Notes: generated by a model not told the origin, from the letters alone. A stretch of DNA of 34,984 nt from CBDUMN01 sp965368335 (GCA_965368335.1 CBDUMN010000033.1:1-34984); one strand, 5' to 3'; shown: positions 23,459 through 33,499, numbered from the stretch's first letter. A program made the numbers and translations.

Positions 23459-25072
23459 TTACCCCTTGGTTTCCCGCTTAAAAGCCCATTTGATGGTCGC
23501 CCCTTCACCGTTGAGGCGGCCGGAAATGACAATCTGTTCAGTGCGCCGCATGCCCGCGCGGGTGCCGTGGTAAATGCTCTCCTTGAGCGATATGGCCCCG
23601 CCAGCTGCGCGGAATCGCCAGCCGCCGTTGATGCCCGGAACGCGCAATAAAACGCCCGATCCGTCGGCCTGGGTGAGGGCCTGGACGTCCGGGTGGAGGT
23701 GGAAACAAATCTCAAAGCCGCTGCCGCCCGCTCCAACCAACTGATCGAGCCCGCGAAAATCGTTGCCGCCCGGCGATAGATAGAGGTCGCGTTTGTGAAT
23801 TAGCCCGAAGCGGCTTTGATAGCCGTCGTGACTGAGCTCAACCAGGGTGTGCCCCTCTTCTTCGTTGCGGTTGACGGTCACGGTTTTCGGTCCCGCCGTC
23901 ATGTGGCCTTCGCTGTCGTAGAGGGCCGAATCCGAATGATCGACGACCAGCGCCGAATGGGCTGCCGTCGAGCGCAGCGCGTGATGCCAGTCGGTAGCGT
24001 TGTCGGGATGGGCGCCGCAGTTGACCACCATGCGGCGCTTGCCGACGCTCATTTCGAACCCCAACGTTCCGGCATGGGCATTGACGTCGAAAGGGGAGGC
24101 GGGCGGCGCTCCCGTATCGACCAAGATCAGCGTACGGCCTGAGCGAATGCGTTGAAAACCGGTTTGTGCGGCGCTCTTGATCGGCTTGGCGTTGCTTTCG
24201 GCCGCCGCCATGACCCGATCGATGGCGGCTTCGTCTTCTTCCATGCTGTCGTTAAACAGGCAGAGGCGGCCGTCTCCATGACGCAGGGAACGGAGGAACG
24301 GCGCCATGATCTCAATGGCCTGCTGCAGGCTTTTGGGGACCTCTTCGTGAGCGGCGCGCAGGGTTTGGCGAATTTCGATCAGTTGGGCGAGGATGCGGTA
24401 TTGAAGCGATGGGTTGCGCTGAAAATGACCGCCGTCGGGGTGGATTTGATGGATGAGCGCATCGTTGAGCGCCTGGAGGCCGAGAGGATAGTTTTCTTCA
24501 AGTGTTTCCAGGCAGAGCCCGCTGTTGATCAAACCGCGGATGGCGGCGAAGGCTTTGCTGTCTTCGGCGACCAGCTTGTAAGCGCGGGTCAGGTGGCGGG
24601 CCTGCTTGGCCATGGAAGCCATGAAGTTGTCGCAGAATTTTTCATCGCCGCGCGCCCGGATGAACTGATAGTTGGCCAGCCAATTGGTCAGTCGTTCGCC
24701 CAAGACGTCGGGTCGCCAGGGCAGGTCGGCCCATTGGGTGTGGACGGCGATCCAGGAGGAAACCAGGTCGCGGGCCCGAATGGAGGCTTCTTCCGAGCCC
24801 ACTTCGCGCAGGTGGCGCAACCAGCCAAATCCGTGAAGTTCGGCGGTTTCGTCTTCGTCGAGACCATGGAAGGTCCAGGGAATTTCGCCCAGATAGTTGC
24901 TATGACCGAGAAGCTCGAAATCGCCACGGCGGAGGGCCGCGCCAATCTGCGGGTTGCCGGGCCAGGGGTCGGGCGGTGTTCCCTGCACGGTTTTGGGCAC
25001 CCGGCCACCCAGAGTCATCTGGTAGAGCGGGCTTCCGAACAGCGCCTCCCGAACTTTTTGCGAAACCCGCAC
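23459..25072 (-). CDS. Heparinase II/III-like protein
   Basis: A 537-residue protein. The N-terminal part (about 1-300) looks like the all-helical toroid (LGHSNYLGEIPWTFHGLDEDE, YPLGLQALNDALIHQIHPDGGHFQRNPSLQYRIL). The C-terminal beta-rich half carries the conserved NAHAGTLGFEMSVGKRRMVVNCG block and TAAHSALVVDHSDSAL, as in the heparinase II/III-like family. Despite the name, members at this chromosomal locus in alphaproteobacteria are linked to surface polysaccharide rather than heparin, and the true substrate is unknown. The start is GTG with AGGAG spaced six bases away. It lies 50 bases after the GT9 gene and 3 bases before the primer transferase. No signal peptide is evident. Confidence 0.88.
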   Translation of the reverse strand: MRVSQKVREALFGSPLYQMTLGGRVPKTVQGTPPDPWPGNPQIGAALRRGDFELLGHSNYLGEIPWTFHGLDEDETAELHGFGWLRHLREVGSEEASIRARDLVSSWIAVHTQWADLPWRPDVLGERLTNWLANYQFIRARGDEKFCDNFMASMAKQARHLTRAYKLVAEDSKAFAAIRGLINSGLCLETLEENYPLGLQALNDALIHQIHPDGGHFQRNPSLQYRILAQLIEIRQTLRAAHEEVPKSLQQAIEIMAPFLRSLRHGDGRLCLFNDSMEEDEAAIDRVMAAAESNAKPIKSAAQTGFQRIRSGRTLILVDTGAPPASPFDVNAHAGTLGFEMSVGKRRMVVNCGAHPDNATDWHHALRSTAAHSALVVDHSDSALYDSEGHMTAGPKTVTVNRNEEEGHTLVELSHDGYQSRFGLIHKRDLYLSPGGNDFRGLDQLVGAGGSGFEICFHLHPDVQALTQADGSGVLLRVPGINGGWRFRAAGGAISLKESIYHGTRAGMRRTEQIVISGRLNGEGATIKWAFKRETKG

Positions 25073-25122
25073 CCGCGACTCCTGGATAAGTACCTGACGA
25101 AACGAGACTTATTTGTAAACCG

Positions 25123-26115
25123 TTAGAGCAAATCTTCCAAGGCTTCCAAGACCCCGTCAACCGGAATAACCGACATTTCTTCACTGCCGAAAGCCTGAGC
25201 CCGAATGATCCTGCTCTGCGAGACGAATGGGGCGAACTTCTCAGGCGGCGTCGGGCCGAACAGGGAGACCAGGGGAACGTCGGCGGCGGCCAGCATATGC
25301 CCGGTGCCGGAATCATTGGCCACGGCGGCGGTGAGGCGCTCTGCCAGGGCGATGGTCAAAAGCGGCGATTTGTTGAATGGCGCTGCTTTTTCATCCTGCA
25401 ATGGCAACAGGGCGCGGGGGCTGAGGCGTCGAACCTCCTTCTCCCAGTCCGCCTCGGCGGGGCCCAGTAAAACAACCGGGATAAGCCCTTTATCGGCAAG
25501 GCGTTCGGATAATGAACAAAAATGTTCAAGCGGCCAGCACTTGTGCTTGCCGCCCGCACCGGGCGAAAGGCCGATATAGGTTGCGCCATCGGGCAATAGG
25601 CTTTTTGCTCCTTCGGCGAATTTGGGATCGATGGCAAGACCGCCATGCGGCCTGATCTCTGCGCCGGTCGCCAGATCAAGCAGGTCGAATAGGGCGGCGA
25701 CCATGGATTTGGGTTTTCGGTAAATTCCGGTGGGTTTTTTATCGGAAAGTAGAAAGTTTCCGGCCCCGGAGATGAACGTTCCATGATCGATACGTTTTAA
25801 GATCGCCGTGGTCAGCAGACGGCGCTGTGTGTCGATGATCAGGTCGAACCGGCGACCGGATAAGGGCTTCGAGAAAAGCTCTGTCCAGCGGCTGCCGATC
25901 GGCGTTTCATCGATGACTTGGTCGATCAGCCCTTCGACGGTGGGGGCCAAAAGGGAAGAAAAGACGCTCTTGCCTTTGCCCGCCAGCCAGGTGATTTGGG
26001 CGTCCGGATAGGCTTGGCGGAGAGCCCGGATAAACGGCAGCTTCATCAGCCCGTCGCCCACCAGATCGAGGCCGACGTAGACCAATACCGATAAGGGCTG
26101 TTCCGGTTTCGGCAT
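25123..26115 (-). CDS. GT9 (heptosyltransferase-like) glycosyltransferase
   Basis: A 330-residue glycosyltransferase of family GT9, related to the LPS heptosyltransferases WaaC and WaaF. The N-terminal domain opens SVLVYVGLDLVGDGLMKLPFIRALRQAYPD. The second domain has IGLSPGAGGKHKCWPLEHF and the sugar-nucleotide site AVANDSGTGHMLAAADVPLVSLFGPTPPEKFAP, both diagnostic. The acceptor and donor sugar are unknown. It lies three bases after rsmB and 50 before the heparinase-like gene, so it shares their transcript. Its presence with a dehydratase and primer transferase points to LPS or capsule assembly. Confidence 0.9.
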   Translation of the reverse strand: MPKPEQPLSVLVYVGLDLVGDGLMKLPFIRALRQAYPDAQITWLAGKGKSVFSSLLAPTVEGLIDQVIDETPIGSRWTELFSKPLSGRRFDLIIDTQRRLLTTAILKRIDHGTFISGAGNFLLSDKKPTGIYRKPKSMVAALFDLLDLATGAEIRPHGGLAIDPKFAEGAKSLLPDGATYIGLSPGAGGKHKCWPLEHFCSLSERLADKGLIPVVLLGPAEADWEKEVRRLSPRALLPLQDEKAAPFNKSPLLTIALAERLTAAVANDSGTGHMLAAADVPLVSLFGPTPPEKFAPFVSQSRIIRAQAFGSEEMSVIPVDGVLEALEDLL

Positions 26116-26118
26116 ACC

Positions 26119-27444
26119 CTAGTTCGCTTTTTTCAGCCGGGCGGCGAAAAAGCCGTCCAGCCCGCCCAGGTCCTTGCAGTGATAGGGCAGGCTTCGGAGG
26201 TCGCCCTGTTCGGTTAGCAGCTCTTCAATCCCGCCCACTTCTTCTGGCTTGATGGGGACCCGGGTTACTTCGTCCCCTTTGTTTTCAAGAAGAGCGGCAA
26301 TTTGGTCGGGTCCTTCGACGGCTTGCAGCGAGCAGGTGCAATAGACCATGACCCCGCCGGGTTTCAGTAGAGAAAGGGCGTTGTCGAGAATGCGGGTTTG
26401 CAGGGCGGCGAGCTTGTCCACATCCTTTTGGCCTTTGAGCCGCGCCACGTCGGGATGGCGGCGGATGGTGCCGGTGGCCGAGCAAGGCGCATCAATCAGG
26501 ATCGCGTCAAACGGTTGATCGGTTTCATAGGTCGCCGCGTCGGCTTCGACCACATTGGCCGATAACTTCAGCCGGTCGAGGTTCTCTTTTAGTCTTCTTA
26601 GGCGCTTGCCCGAACGGTCAAGCGCCGTGACGTCGGCGCCCATGGCCGCTAGTTGAGCGGTTTTCCCGCCGGGTGCAGCGCAGAGATCGAGGACCCGTTT
26701 TCCCCTTACTTCGCCCAATAATTTGGCCGGAAGGGCGGCCGCTGCATCCTGGACCCACCAGGCCCCTTCGTCAAAACCGGGCAGCTTGGTGACGTTACCG
26801 CCCCCGGCGATTCTGCGCAGGCTGCCAAACGGCAAGAGGGTGGCGTCCAGCTTTTCCGCCCAGCTTTCGGCATCGGACTTGATGGAAAGATCGAGCGGGG
26901 CTTCGGAAAGGTGAGCTTCGGCGATGGCCCGCGCCGTTTCTTCGCCGTAGGTTTCGCACCAGCTGACCCACAGCCAGTCTGGCGTATTGAGCGATGCAGG
27001 ATCCTGGGCCTGGAGGTGTTCCTTACGCTCACGGGCGAGACGACGCAGCACGGCGTTGACCAGTTTTTTATAAGGCCCAAGCCCTAAGGATTGGGCGAGG
27101 CGCACCGAGGTGTCTACGGCGGCGTGGGGCGGGGTGTCGAGAAACAAAATCTGCGTCAGGCCGAGGCGGAGAATGTCTTTAACGGCCACGGCGCGACGCG
27201 GCAGGGCTTTCTCCAGGCACAGCGCAATCAGCTCATCGATCTGACCTAAGCGACGCAGGGTGGTCGCAGCCAAGTGGCGGGCGAAAGCCCTGTCACGCGG
27301 GGCAAGCTTGGAGACCATGGGGTGACGCTCGAAGCCGTCATCCAATGGCTGGTGTTGTTTAAGAACCAGGCCGATGACGTCGAAAGCGACCCGCCGTGCG
27401 TCGGGCGCTGTTTGTTTATTGCCTTTTTGTTTGTCCCCCCCCAT
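26119..27444 (-). CDS. rsmB: 16S rRNA (cytosine-967-C5)-methyltransferase
   Basis: Methylates C967 of 16S rRNA using SAM. The 441 residues have the RsmB layout: an N-terminal NusB-like helical domain (about 15-150, VAFDVIGLVLKQHQPLDDGF, KDILRLGLTQILFLDTPPHAAV) and a C-terminal RsmB/NOP methyltransferase domain. The SAM motif is DLCAAPGGKTAQLAAMGADVTALD. Motif IV is DAPCSATGTIRRHPD with Cys321, and motif VI is YCTCSLQ with Cys371, the catalytic cysteine of this family. It starts six bases after the htpX stop and ends three bases before the GT9 gene. This rRNA enzyme next to heparinase-like and purH genes is a familiar alphaproteobacterial arrangement. Confidence 0.95.
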   Translation of the reverse strand: MGGDKQKGNKQTAPDARRVAFDVIGLVLKQHQPLDDGFERHPMVSKLAPRDRAFARHLAATTLRRLGQIDELIALCLEKALPRRAVAVKDILRLGLTQILFLDTPPHAAVDTSVRLAQSLGLGPYKKLVNAVLRRLARERKEHLQAQDPASLNTPDWLWVSWCETYGEETARAIAEAHLSEAPLDLSIKSDAESWAEKLDATLLPFGSLRRIAGGGNVTKLPGFDEGAWWVQDAAAALPAKLLGEVRGKRVLDLCAAPGGKTAQLAAMGADVTALDRSGKRLRRLKENLDRLKLSANVVEADAATYETDQPFDAILIDAPCSATGTIRRHPDVARLKGQKDVDKLAALQTRILDNALSLLKPGGVMVYCTCSLQAVEGPDQIAALLENKGDEVTRVPIKPEEVGGIEELLTEQGDLRSLPYHCKDLGGLDGFFAARLKKAN

Positions 27445-27450
27445 GGGCCC

Positions 27451-28332
27451 TTATCCCCAAGGTCCGTTGGGCTGGGTCGGCGCACTGCCTTGCCCGGCCA
27501 GGGCGCGCAGGCGTTCGATTCGGTTGGCCATGTTGGGGTGGGTTGAGAAGAGATTGTCCATGGAGCGCATATGCAGAGGGTTGACGATAAACATGTGGGC
27601 GGTCGCCGGATTGTCTTCGGCCACCCGGTTATCCACCCTCTGGGCTCCCCGTTCAAGTTTTTCCAGTGCGCTGGCCAGCCAAAGAGGTTGGCCGCAAATC
27701 TCCGCGCCGATCCTGTCGGCTTCATATTCGCGGGTTCGTGAGATCGCCATCTGGACGAGTGCGGCGGCCAGGGGAGCGAGAAACATCACCAGTAGCGTCC
27801 CCACCAAGCCCAGCGGATTGTTGCGGCTGCCCGACGATCCACCGAAGAACAGGGCGAAATTGGCGAGCATGGAAAGAGCGCCCGCGATGGTCGCGGTGAT
27901 GGTCATGATCAGTGTGTCGCGGTTCCTGACATGGGCTAGCTCATGCGCCATAACCCCGGCGATTTCCTCTTGGCTCAAAATTTCCAGCAGTCCGGTGGTA
28001 GCGGCCACGGCGGCGTTTTCCGGGTTTCGGCCCGTGGCGAATGCATTGGGCTGCGGGTTCTCGATGATGTAGACGCGGGGCATAGGTATTTCTGCACGCC
28101 GCGCCAGTTGCTCGACGATGCCGTAAAATCCCGGGGCCGACCGTTTGTCGACCTCTCTTGCGCCATACATGCGCAGGACCATTTTGTCGGAATTCCAGTA
28201 AGCGAAAGCGTTCATTCCGAGCGCCAGAATCAGCGCAATCGCCATGCCTCCTTCGCCGCCGAGCAAAAACCCCGCGCCGAGGAATAAGGCCGTCATAGCG
28301 GCCAATAAAAGAGCAGTACGGGCGTAACTCAT
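27451..28332 (-). CDS. htpX: Membrane zinc metalloprotease HtpX
   Basis: A 293-residue inner-membrane protease (family M48B) that degrades misfolded membrane proteins. Two hydrophobic helices fill about residues 5-45. The catalytic site is VMAHELAHVRNRDTLI, with His130, Glu131 and His134, and the third ligand lies in SRTREYEADRIGAEI. Two more helices lie between them (TITATIAGALSMLANFALFF; GLVGTLLVMFLAPLAAALVQM). It is first in the minus-strand block and divergent from the SdhAF4-like gene, with 100 bases between the two starts. Envelope-stress control is common for htpX, but no specific operator is recognised here. Confidence 0.95.
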   Translation of the reverse strand: MSYARTALLLAAMTALFLGAGFLLGGEGGMAIALILALGMNAFAYWNSDKMVLRMYGAREVDKRSAPGFYGIVEQLARRAEIPMPRVYIIENPQPNAFATGRNPENAAVAATTGLLEILSQEEIAGVMAHELAHVRNRDTLIMTITATIAGALSMLANFALFFGGSSGSRNNPLGLVGTLLVMFLAPLAAALVQMAISRTREYEADRIGAEICGQPLWLASALEKLERGAQRVDNRVAEDNPATAHMFIVNPLHMRSMDNLFSTHPNMANRIERLRALAGQGSAPTQPNGPWG

Positions 28333-28336
28333 GACC

Positions 28337-28364
28337 TTGATGGCTTTCCTTTAGGGTCTATACT
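28337..28364 (+). promoter_or_regulatory. Possible sigma-70 type promoter of the DUF1674 gene
   Basis: TTGATG at 28337-28342 and TATACT at 28359-28364 are spaced 16 bases, about 70 bases before the start at 28433. The fit to consensus is moderate and nothing else supports it. Confidence 0.35.
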
Positions 28365-28432
28365 TCCTATTTAGTAGTTTGCGCAGAGCCTTCGGGCAAG
28401 ATGCGCCATACTTTTTAGGAATCCTCAAGCCA

Positions 28433-28630
28433 ATGACCGATAAGCCTCGAAAAATTCCGGTGGAAGAAGTGATGAAAGCCGATGCGGCGGGCGCGCCCTT
28501 CCAAGAAGGTAAAAAATTCATCGACGCCAAGAAGGTCGATAAGCCGGAAAAGGAAATCGGCGGACCCCAAGGACCTGAACCGACCCGCTTCGGTGATTGG
28601 GAGAAGAAGGGGCGCTGTTCCGACTTCTAG
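28433..28630 (+). CDS. DUF1674 protein, succinate dehydrogenase assembly factor 4-like
   Basis: A 65-residue protein. The family signature GGPQGPEPTRFGDWEKKGRCSDF forms the C-terminus and is the conserved end of SdhAF4 (DUF1674). That factor helps to protect and insert flavin-loaded SdhA during complex II assembly. The open frame runs 18 codons further up, but the ATG at 28433 (MTDKPRKIPVEEV) fits better; its AGGA is about 12 bases away, so the site is weak. Next to htpX on the other strand is the usual alphaproteobacterial location. The N-terminal half is lysine-rich and probably disordered. Its stop lies inside a palindrome shared with the convergent diguanylate cyclase. Confidence 0.88.
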   Translation: MTDKPRKIPVEEVMKADAAGAPFQEGKKFIDAKKVDKPEKEIGGPQGPEPTRFGDWEKKGRCSDF

Positions 28631-28644
28631 GGTCAGGACCCTAG
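28627..28644. repeat. Perfect 8-bp inverted repeat at a convergent gene junction
   Basis: CTAGGGTC and GACCCTAG are separated by two bases. The site spans the stop of the DUF1674 gene and ends next to the stop of the GGDEF gene. It could act as a bidirectional stop or slow transcription, but there is no T run on either side. Confidence 0.4.
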
Positions 28645-29958
28645 TTAAGCAGCAGGCTTTGATGTTTGGCTATAGTCGTAAAAGACCAACTTTCCTCGCC
28701 CGGTATTTTTCGCGTCATAGAGGGCCATATCGGCTTTTTTGACCAGAACGTCCTTGTTTTCACCATCTTCGGGGAACATGGCCGCGCCGATGCTGACGCC
28801 GGTGACGATATCGGCGCCATCGATGGTCATCGGTTTCTTGAGTTCTTCGATGATTCGATTTGCGCTGACCTTAACGCCTTCGCGGTCACAGGGGTGAACC
28901 AACAAAACGATAAATTCATCGCCGCCGATGCGGGCGATCAGGTCGGTGCTGCGCAACTGCTCGCTAAAAATATCGGCCGCTCTTTTTAAGACCTTGTCGC
29001 CAACTCCGTGGCCGTAAGTGTCGTTGACCGGCTTGAAGCCGTCCAGGTCCAGATAAAGCAAGGCGCAGTGGCGCTTTTCCCGTTCGGCTAGTCTTAGGTA
29101 TCGATCAAACTGTTCGTCGAAAAATTTCCGGTTGAAAAGATTGGTCAGAGGATCTTCCCGGGCCTCCCGGAAAATCCGGGTTTCCAACTCTTTACGGGTT
29201 TTCAGTTCCCAGGCGATTCGGCGAATGATCCGGCGGCTGGCGAGGATGCCCGTGCCGATCAGGATAATCAGAATGGTTCCGCTGATTTTCCAGGACATGT
29301 CGCGGACCCAGCGGGCTCCTTCGCTCAAGGCCGCGGAGAACCGTTCTTCTTTGGCGTGCAATTCGGCGCTGGTGAAGGCGATTTGCCTGCGTAACTTGGA
29401 AAGCTCTTGCTCATCGGCGCCACCGGTTTTGATCGCTTCGTCCAAACGTTGCCCCAAATCGATCAGGCTGGCGACTTTTCCATCTGCTTCGGCCCAAATC
29501 TGTAGGGCCTCCTCGATGTAGAAGAGATCGCCGAAATGCAGGATCAGGCCGATCATTGCGTCGAGGTCCTGCGGGTCGTTGCCACCTTGCAACAAGCCTT
29601 GCCGTGCGACTTCTTCGTCGGGTGTCGGCTGGGTCAGGGCGATGCGAGCCTTTTTGTCGCCCAAGGTGACAGCAATCCGCTCAAGAAACTCCCGGTAGTC
29701 CAGCGGATCCTTCGTATAGGAATAGCTGGTCAGGTGATAGGTTGCGTCTTTTTGCGCCTTGGCCCAAATCCCTTCGCCTCGGACGAAAGAGCGGACTCCC
29801 TCATAGAGGGCGCCATAAAGATAAATCTGAGCGGCAAGCAGGACGGAAATCAGAACGAAAACGGCAATGATGGTGACGATCCGCGAAATAATCGCCTTTT
29901 CATCCCCATTATCGGGCTCAATTCCTTCATGTTCCGTCATGTCTTGCTTCTGTCCCAT
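28645..29958 (-). CDS. Membrane diguanylate cyclase (GGDEF)
   Basis: Makes cyclic di-GMP from two GTP. The likely start is the ATG at 29958 (437 residues), which has GGGGA nine bases upstream. ATGs at 29967 and 29940 are alternatives, and the longest frame starts at 30021, inside the T run of the acs terminator, so it is improbable. A hydrophobic helix at about 23-49 and another at about 223-243 enclose a roughly 170-residue, probably periplasmic, sensing region. A helix then leads to the GGDEF domain, with DPLTNLFNRKFFDEQFDRYL, LDLDGFKPVNDTYGHGVGD and GGDEF at 345-349. The RSTD five residues before GGDEF is an intact inhibitory I-site, so product feedback is expected. No EAL domain follows. 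The signal sensed is unknown. Confidence 0.9.
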   Translation of the reverse strand: MGQKQDMTEHEGIEPDNGDEKAIISRIVTIIAVFVLISVLLAAQIYLYGALYEGVRSFVRGEGIWAKAQKDATYHLTSYSYTKDPLDYREFLERIAVTLGDKKARIALTQPTPDEEVARQGLLQGGNDPQDLDAMIGLILHFGDLFYIEEALQIWAEADGKVASLIDLGQRLDEAIKTGGADEQELSKLRRQIAFTSAELHAKEERFSAALSEGARWVRDMSWKISGTILIILIGTGILASRRIIRRIAWELKTRKELETRIFREAREDPLTNLFNRKFFDEQFDRYLRLAEREKRHCALLYLDLDGFKPVNDTYGHGVGDKVLKRAADIFSEQLRSTDLIARIGGDEFIVLLVHPCDREGVKVSANRIIEELKKPMTIDGADIVTGVSIGAAMFPEDGENKDVLVKKADMALYDAKNTGRGKLVFYDYSQTSKPAA

Positions 29959-30025
29959 CTGGCCCATTCCCCAGGGCTTTTCATAACGATGCACGGTTCG
30001 GCGTTTGGATGCAATACCCATGAAA

Positions 30026-30055
30026 AAACGCCGAAGCCCGAAGGCTCCGGCGTTT
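30026..30055 (-). terminator. Rho-independent terminator of acs
   Basis: On the minus strand AAACGCCGGAGCC, loop TTCG and GGCTTCGGCGTTT form a 13-pair stem with one G-U pair, continuing into a T run. It starts 22 bases after the acs stop. The loop is a stable UUCG-like tetraloop. Confidence 0.9.
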
Positions 30056-30077
30056 CATATTTATATCCGAACCGAAG

Positions 30078-32024
<1,947 letters not shown>

Positions 32025-32100
32025 ATGCGGTTACTCCTCCCTGGCATATCAGAGTGACGCGCGTCTTTCCGGAAGCATTTTCTCCCCTGTCTTCCGTACC

Positions 32101-32157
32101 GGCCCAAATTGTCTGGGCCATCGGTTAAGACGCGCCGAAAGACCCGGATATTCGGGT
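32101..32157. promoter_or_regulatory. Two inverted repeats upstream of acs
   Basis: GGCCCA-N7-TGGGCC lies at 32101-32119, and ACCCG-GATATT-CGGGT at 32142-32157. Both are in the 249-base gap between the Rieske stop and the acs start. They may be operators, since acs is often under regulator control. Neither matches a named site, and no T run follows to make a terminator. A short T-rich stretch on the minus strand lies near 32195-32205. Confidence 0.3.
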
Positions 32158-32273
32158 AATTGCGGGGGTTCGTCAAGGGCGGGCCGAACTGCTTGTAAAA
32201 AAAAGTAACGCCCAACCGCCGAATCGGCCAATGGTCATACCAAAATCTGTGGAAAACTCAGGAATGCCCTGGG

Positions 32274-32639
32274 TTACGTGGGGTTTTTTTCAACCTTTAC
32301 GTAAACATCGGAACCCTTGATGTGGACAGTGACCGGGGTGAGCGATTTTCCCGCACAGGGCCCGCCGATGCATTCACCGGTTTCAATGCGGAATGTTGCA
32401 CCGTGACTGGCGCATTGAATGTAGGTTTTGGAAAGATCGAGGAACTTGCCCGGGGTGAAATCGAGGGGCACCCCCACATGGGGGCAGTTGTTGACGTAGG
32501 CGAAGACCTCGTCGCCCTGGCGCACGGCCATCAGACCGACCGTTTGGCCGTCCTGCTCAATGGCGAACCCGGCGCTATCTCCGTCGGGGATGTCGTCAAG
32601 GGCGCAAATCCGCTCTTCGAAGATCAACGGCTTATCCAT
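32274..32639 (-). CDS. Rieske-type [2Fe-2S] ferredoxin
   Basis: A 121-residue protein with the Rieske cluster ligands NCPHVGVPL (Cys52 and His54) and QCASHGATF (Cys76 and His79). These match CxH-X21-CxxH spacing and fit stand-alone Rieske ferredoxins of dioxygenase systems or nitrite-reductase-like small subunits. There is no partner oxygenase nearby, so its electron acceptor is unknown. The start overlaps the stop of the EVE gene by eight bases, which points to translational coupling. There is no signal peptide or membrane segment, so it is cytoplasmic. The overlap makes the pairing with EVE more than chance. Confidence 0.9.
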   Translation of the reverse strand: MDKPLIFEERICALDDIPDGDSAGFAIEQDGQTVGLMAVRQGDEVFAYVNNCPHVGVPLDFTPGKFLDLSKTYIQCASHGATFRIETGECIGGPCAGKSLTPVTVHIKGSDVYVKVEKNPT

Positions 32640-33045
32640 CGATCTCCGCCAGACCTGAGATGATCTCCCACTGTTTATCGGTGACCGGCATCACCGAGAG
32701 GCGCGATTGCTTGATCAGCGCCATGTCGTCCAAGCGGCCGTCTTCCTTGATTTGTTTCAGACTCACCGGGTTTTTGACCGGCTTAACCGCCTTGAAATCC
32801 ACCATGCCGAAACGGCCTTTCGGGTCGGTAGGATCGGGGTAGTATTCTTTGACCACCTCGAGCACCCCGACGATCCGTTTTTCGTTGACCGAATGATAGA
32901 AAAACGCCAGATCGCCGATCTTCATGGCCTTCATATTGTTGGCCGCCTGATAGTTGCGTACGCCGTCCCAGTGTTCGACGCCTTTTTTGACGTGATCGTC
33001 CCAGGACCAACATCCCGGTTCCGATTTCACCAGCCAATGAGCCAA
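32632..33045 (-). CDS. EVE domain protein
   Basis: A 137-residue protein beginning MAHWLVKSEPGCWSWDDHVKKG when read from the TTG at 33045, with GGAG seven bases upstream. This matches the usual EVE-family N-terminus; the longer frame from 33081 adds an unrelated 12-residue tail. Later motifs are HWDGVRNYQAANNMKAMKIGDLAFFYHSV and GVLEVVKEYYPDPTDPKGRFGMVDFKAV, diagnostic of the ThYme/EVE fold. EVE domains are related to PUA and YTH folds and bind modified bases in nucleic acids. The natural ligand here is unknown. It overlaps the Rieske gene by eight bases. Confidence 0.9.
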   Translation of the reverse strand: MAHWLVKSEPGCWSWDDHVKKGVEHWDGVRNYQAANNMKAMKIGDLAFFYHSVNEKRIVGVLEVVKEYYPDPTDPKGRFGMVDFKAVKPVKNPVSLKQIKEDGRLDDMALIKQSRLSVMPVTDKQWEIISGLAEIDG

Positions 33046-33181
33046 TTTTTCGCTCCACTTCGTTTCGCTAAAGGACCTCAAGCGCCGGTCGGAGCTTCGC
33101 CCCTGGGCTCGCTCGTATTAACTCGCGGCGCTCAATCGCGCTTGTTGAAACACTTCGCATAACAAAAATATTATTAGCGCC

Positions 33182-33204
33182 ATGCCCGGGCTTGCCCCGG
33201 GTAT
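33182..33204. repeat. REP-like CCCGGG palindromic element
   Basis: ATGCCCGGG-CTTG-CCCCGGGTAT, followed by CCACGACTTTT, looks like the short intergenic palindrome found in many copies in alphaproteobacterial genomes. It lies between the YciI-like and EVE genes. One copy is visible in the window. Confidence 0.45.
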
Positions 33205-33220
33205 CCACGACTTTTCTCTC

Positions 33221-33499
33221 TTAGTCTCCCAGCACCTTCTTCCATTTCTTAATCGTTACGCTTTCGAAAAGGCCCGCTTTTCCGTAAGGATCTCCGGCGG
33301 CGAAGGCTTCGGCTTCGGCCTGATTGGCGAAATTCATCAAAAGCAGCGAACCGTTCATGGTTTCGCCGTCTTCGGTGACGGTCGGTCCGGCGGCGACCAA
33401 TTTGTCGCCCTGCTCTTTGAGGTAGGCCAGGTGGGCGTCCCGGTTGGCCTTGCGAATTTCCAGGCTGCCGGGTTTGTCGATGCAGAAAATCAGATACAT
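33221..33499 (-). CDS. YciI-like protein
   Basis: A 92-residue protein. The start at 33499 gives MYLIFCIDKPGSLEIRKANRDAHLAYLKEQGDKLVAAGP, which is the typical YciI opening, and has GAAGG nine bases away. The longer frame from 33535 adds 12 residues of no known type. It ends in FAAGDPYGKAGLFESVTIKKWKKVLGD, with the GDPY that marks the family. The fold is a ferredoxin-like alpha-beta dimer, and related members carry an Asp-His pair. Its reaction is unknown. It sits between gpsA and the EVE gene, an arrangement also found in related bacteria. Confidence 0.87.
   Translation of the reverse strand: MYLIFCIDKPGSLEIRKANRDAHLAYLKEQGDKLVAAGPTVTEDGETMNGSLLLMNFANQAEAEAFAAGDPYGKAGLFESVTIKKWKKVLGD

Noticed and set aside
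24152..25126. 324-codon plus-strand open frame across the heparinase-like gene
   Set aside because: Antisense to a gene with clear family motifs, and it lacks any recognisable domain.
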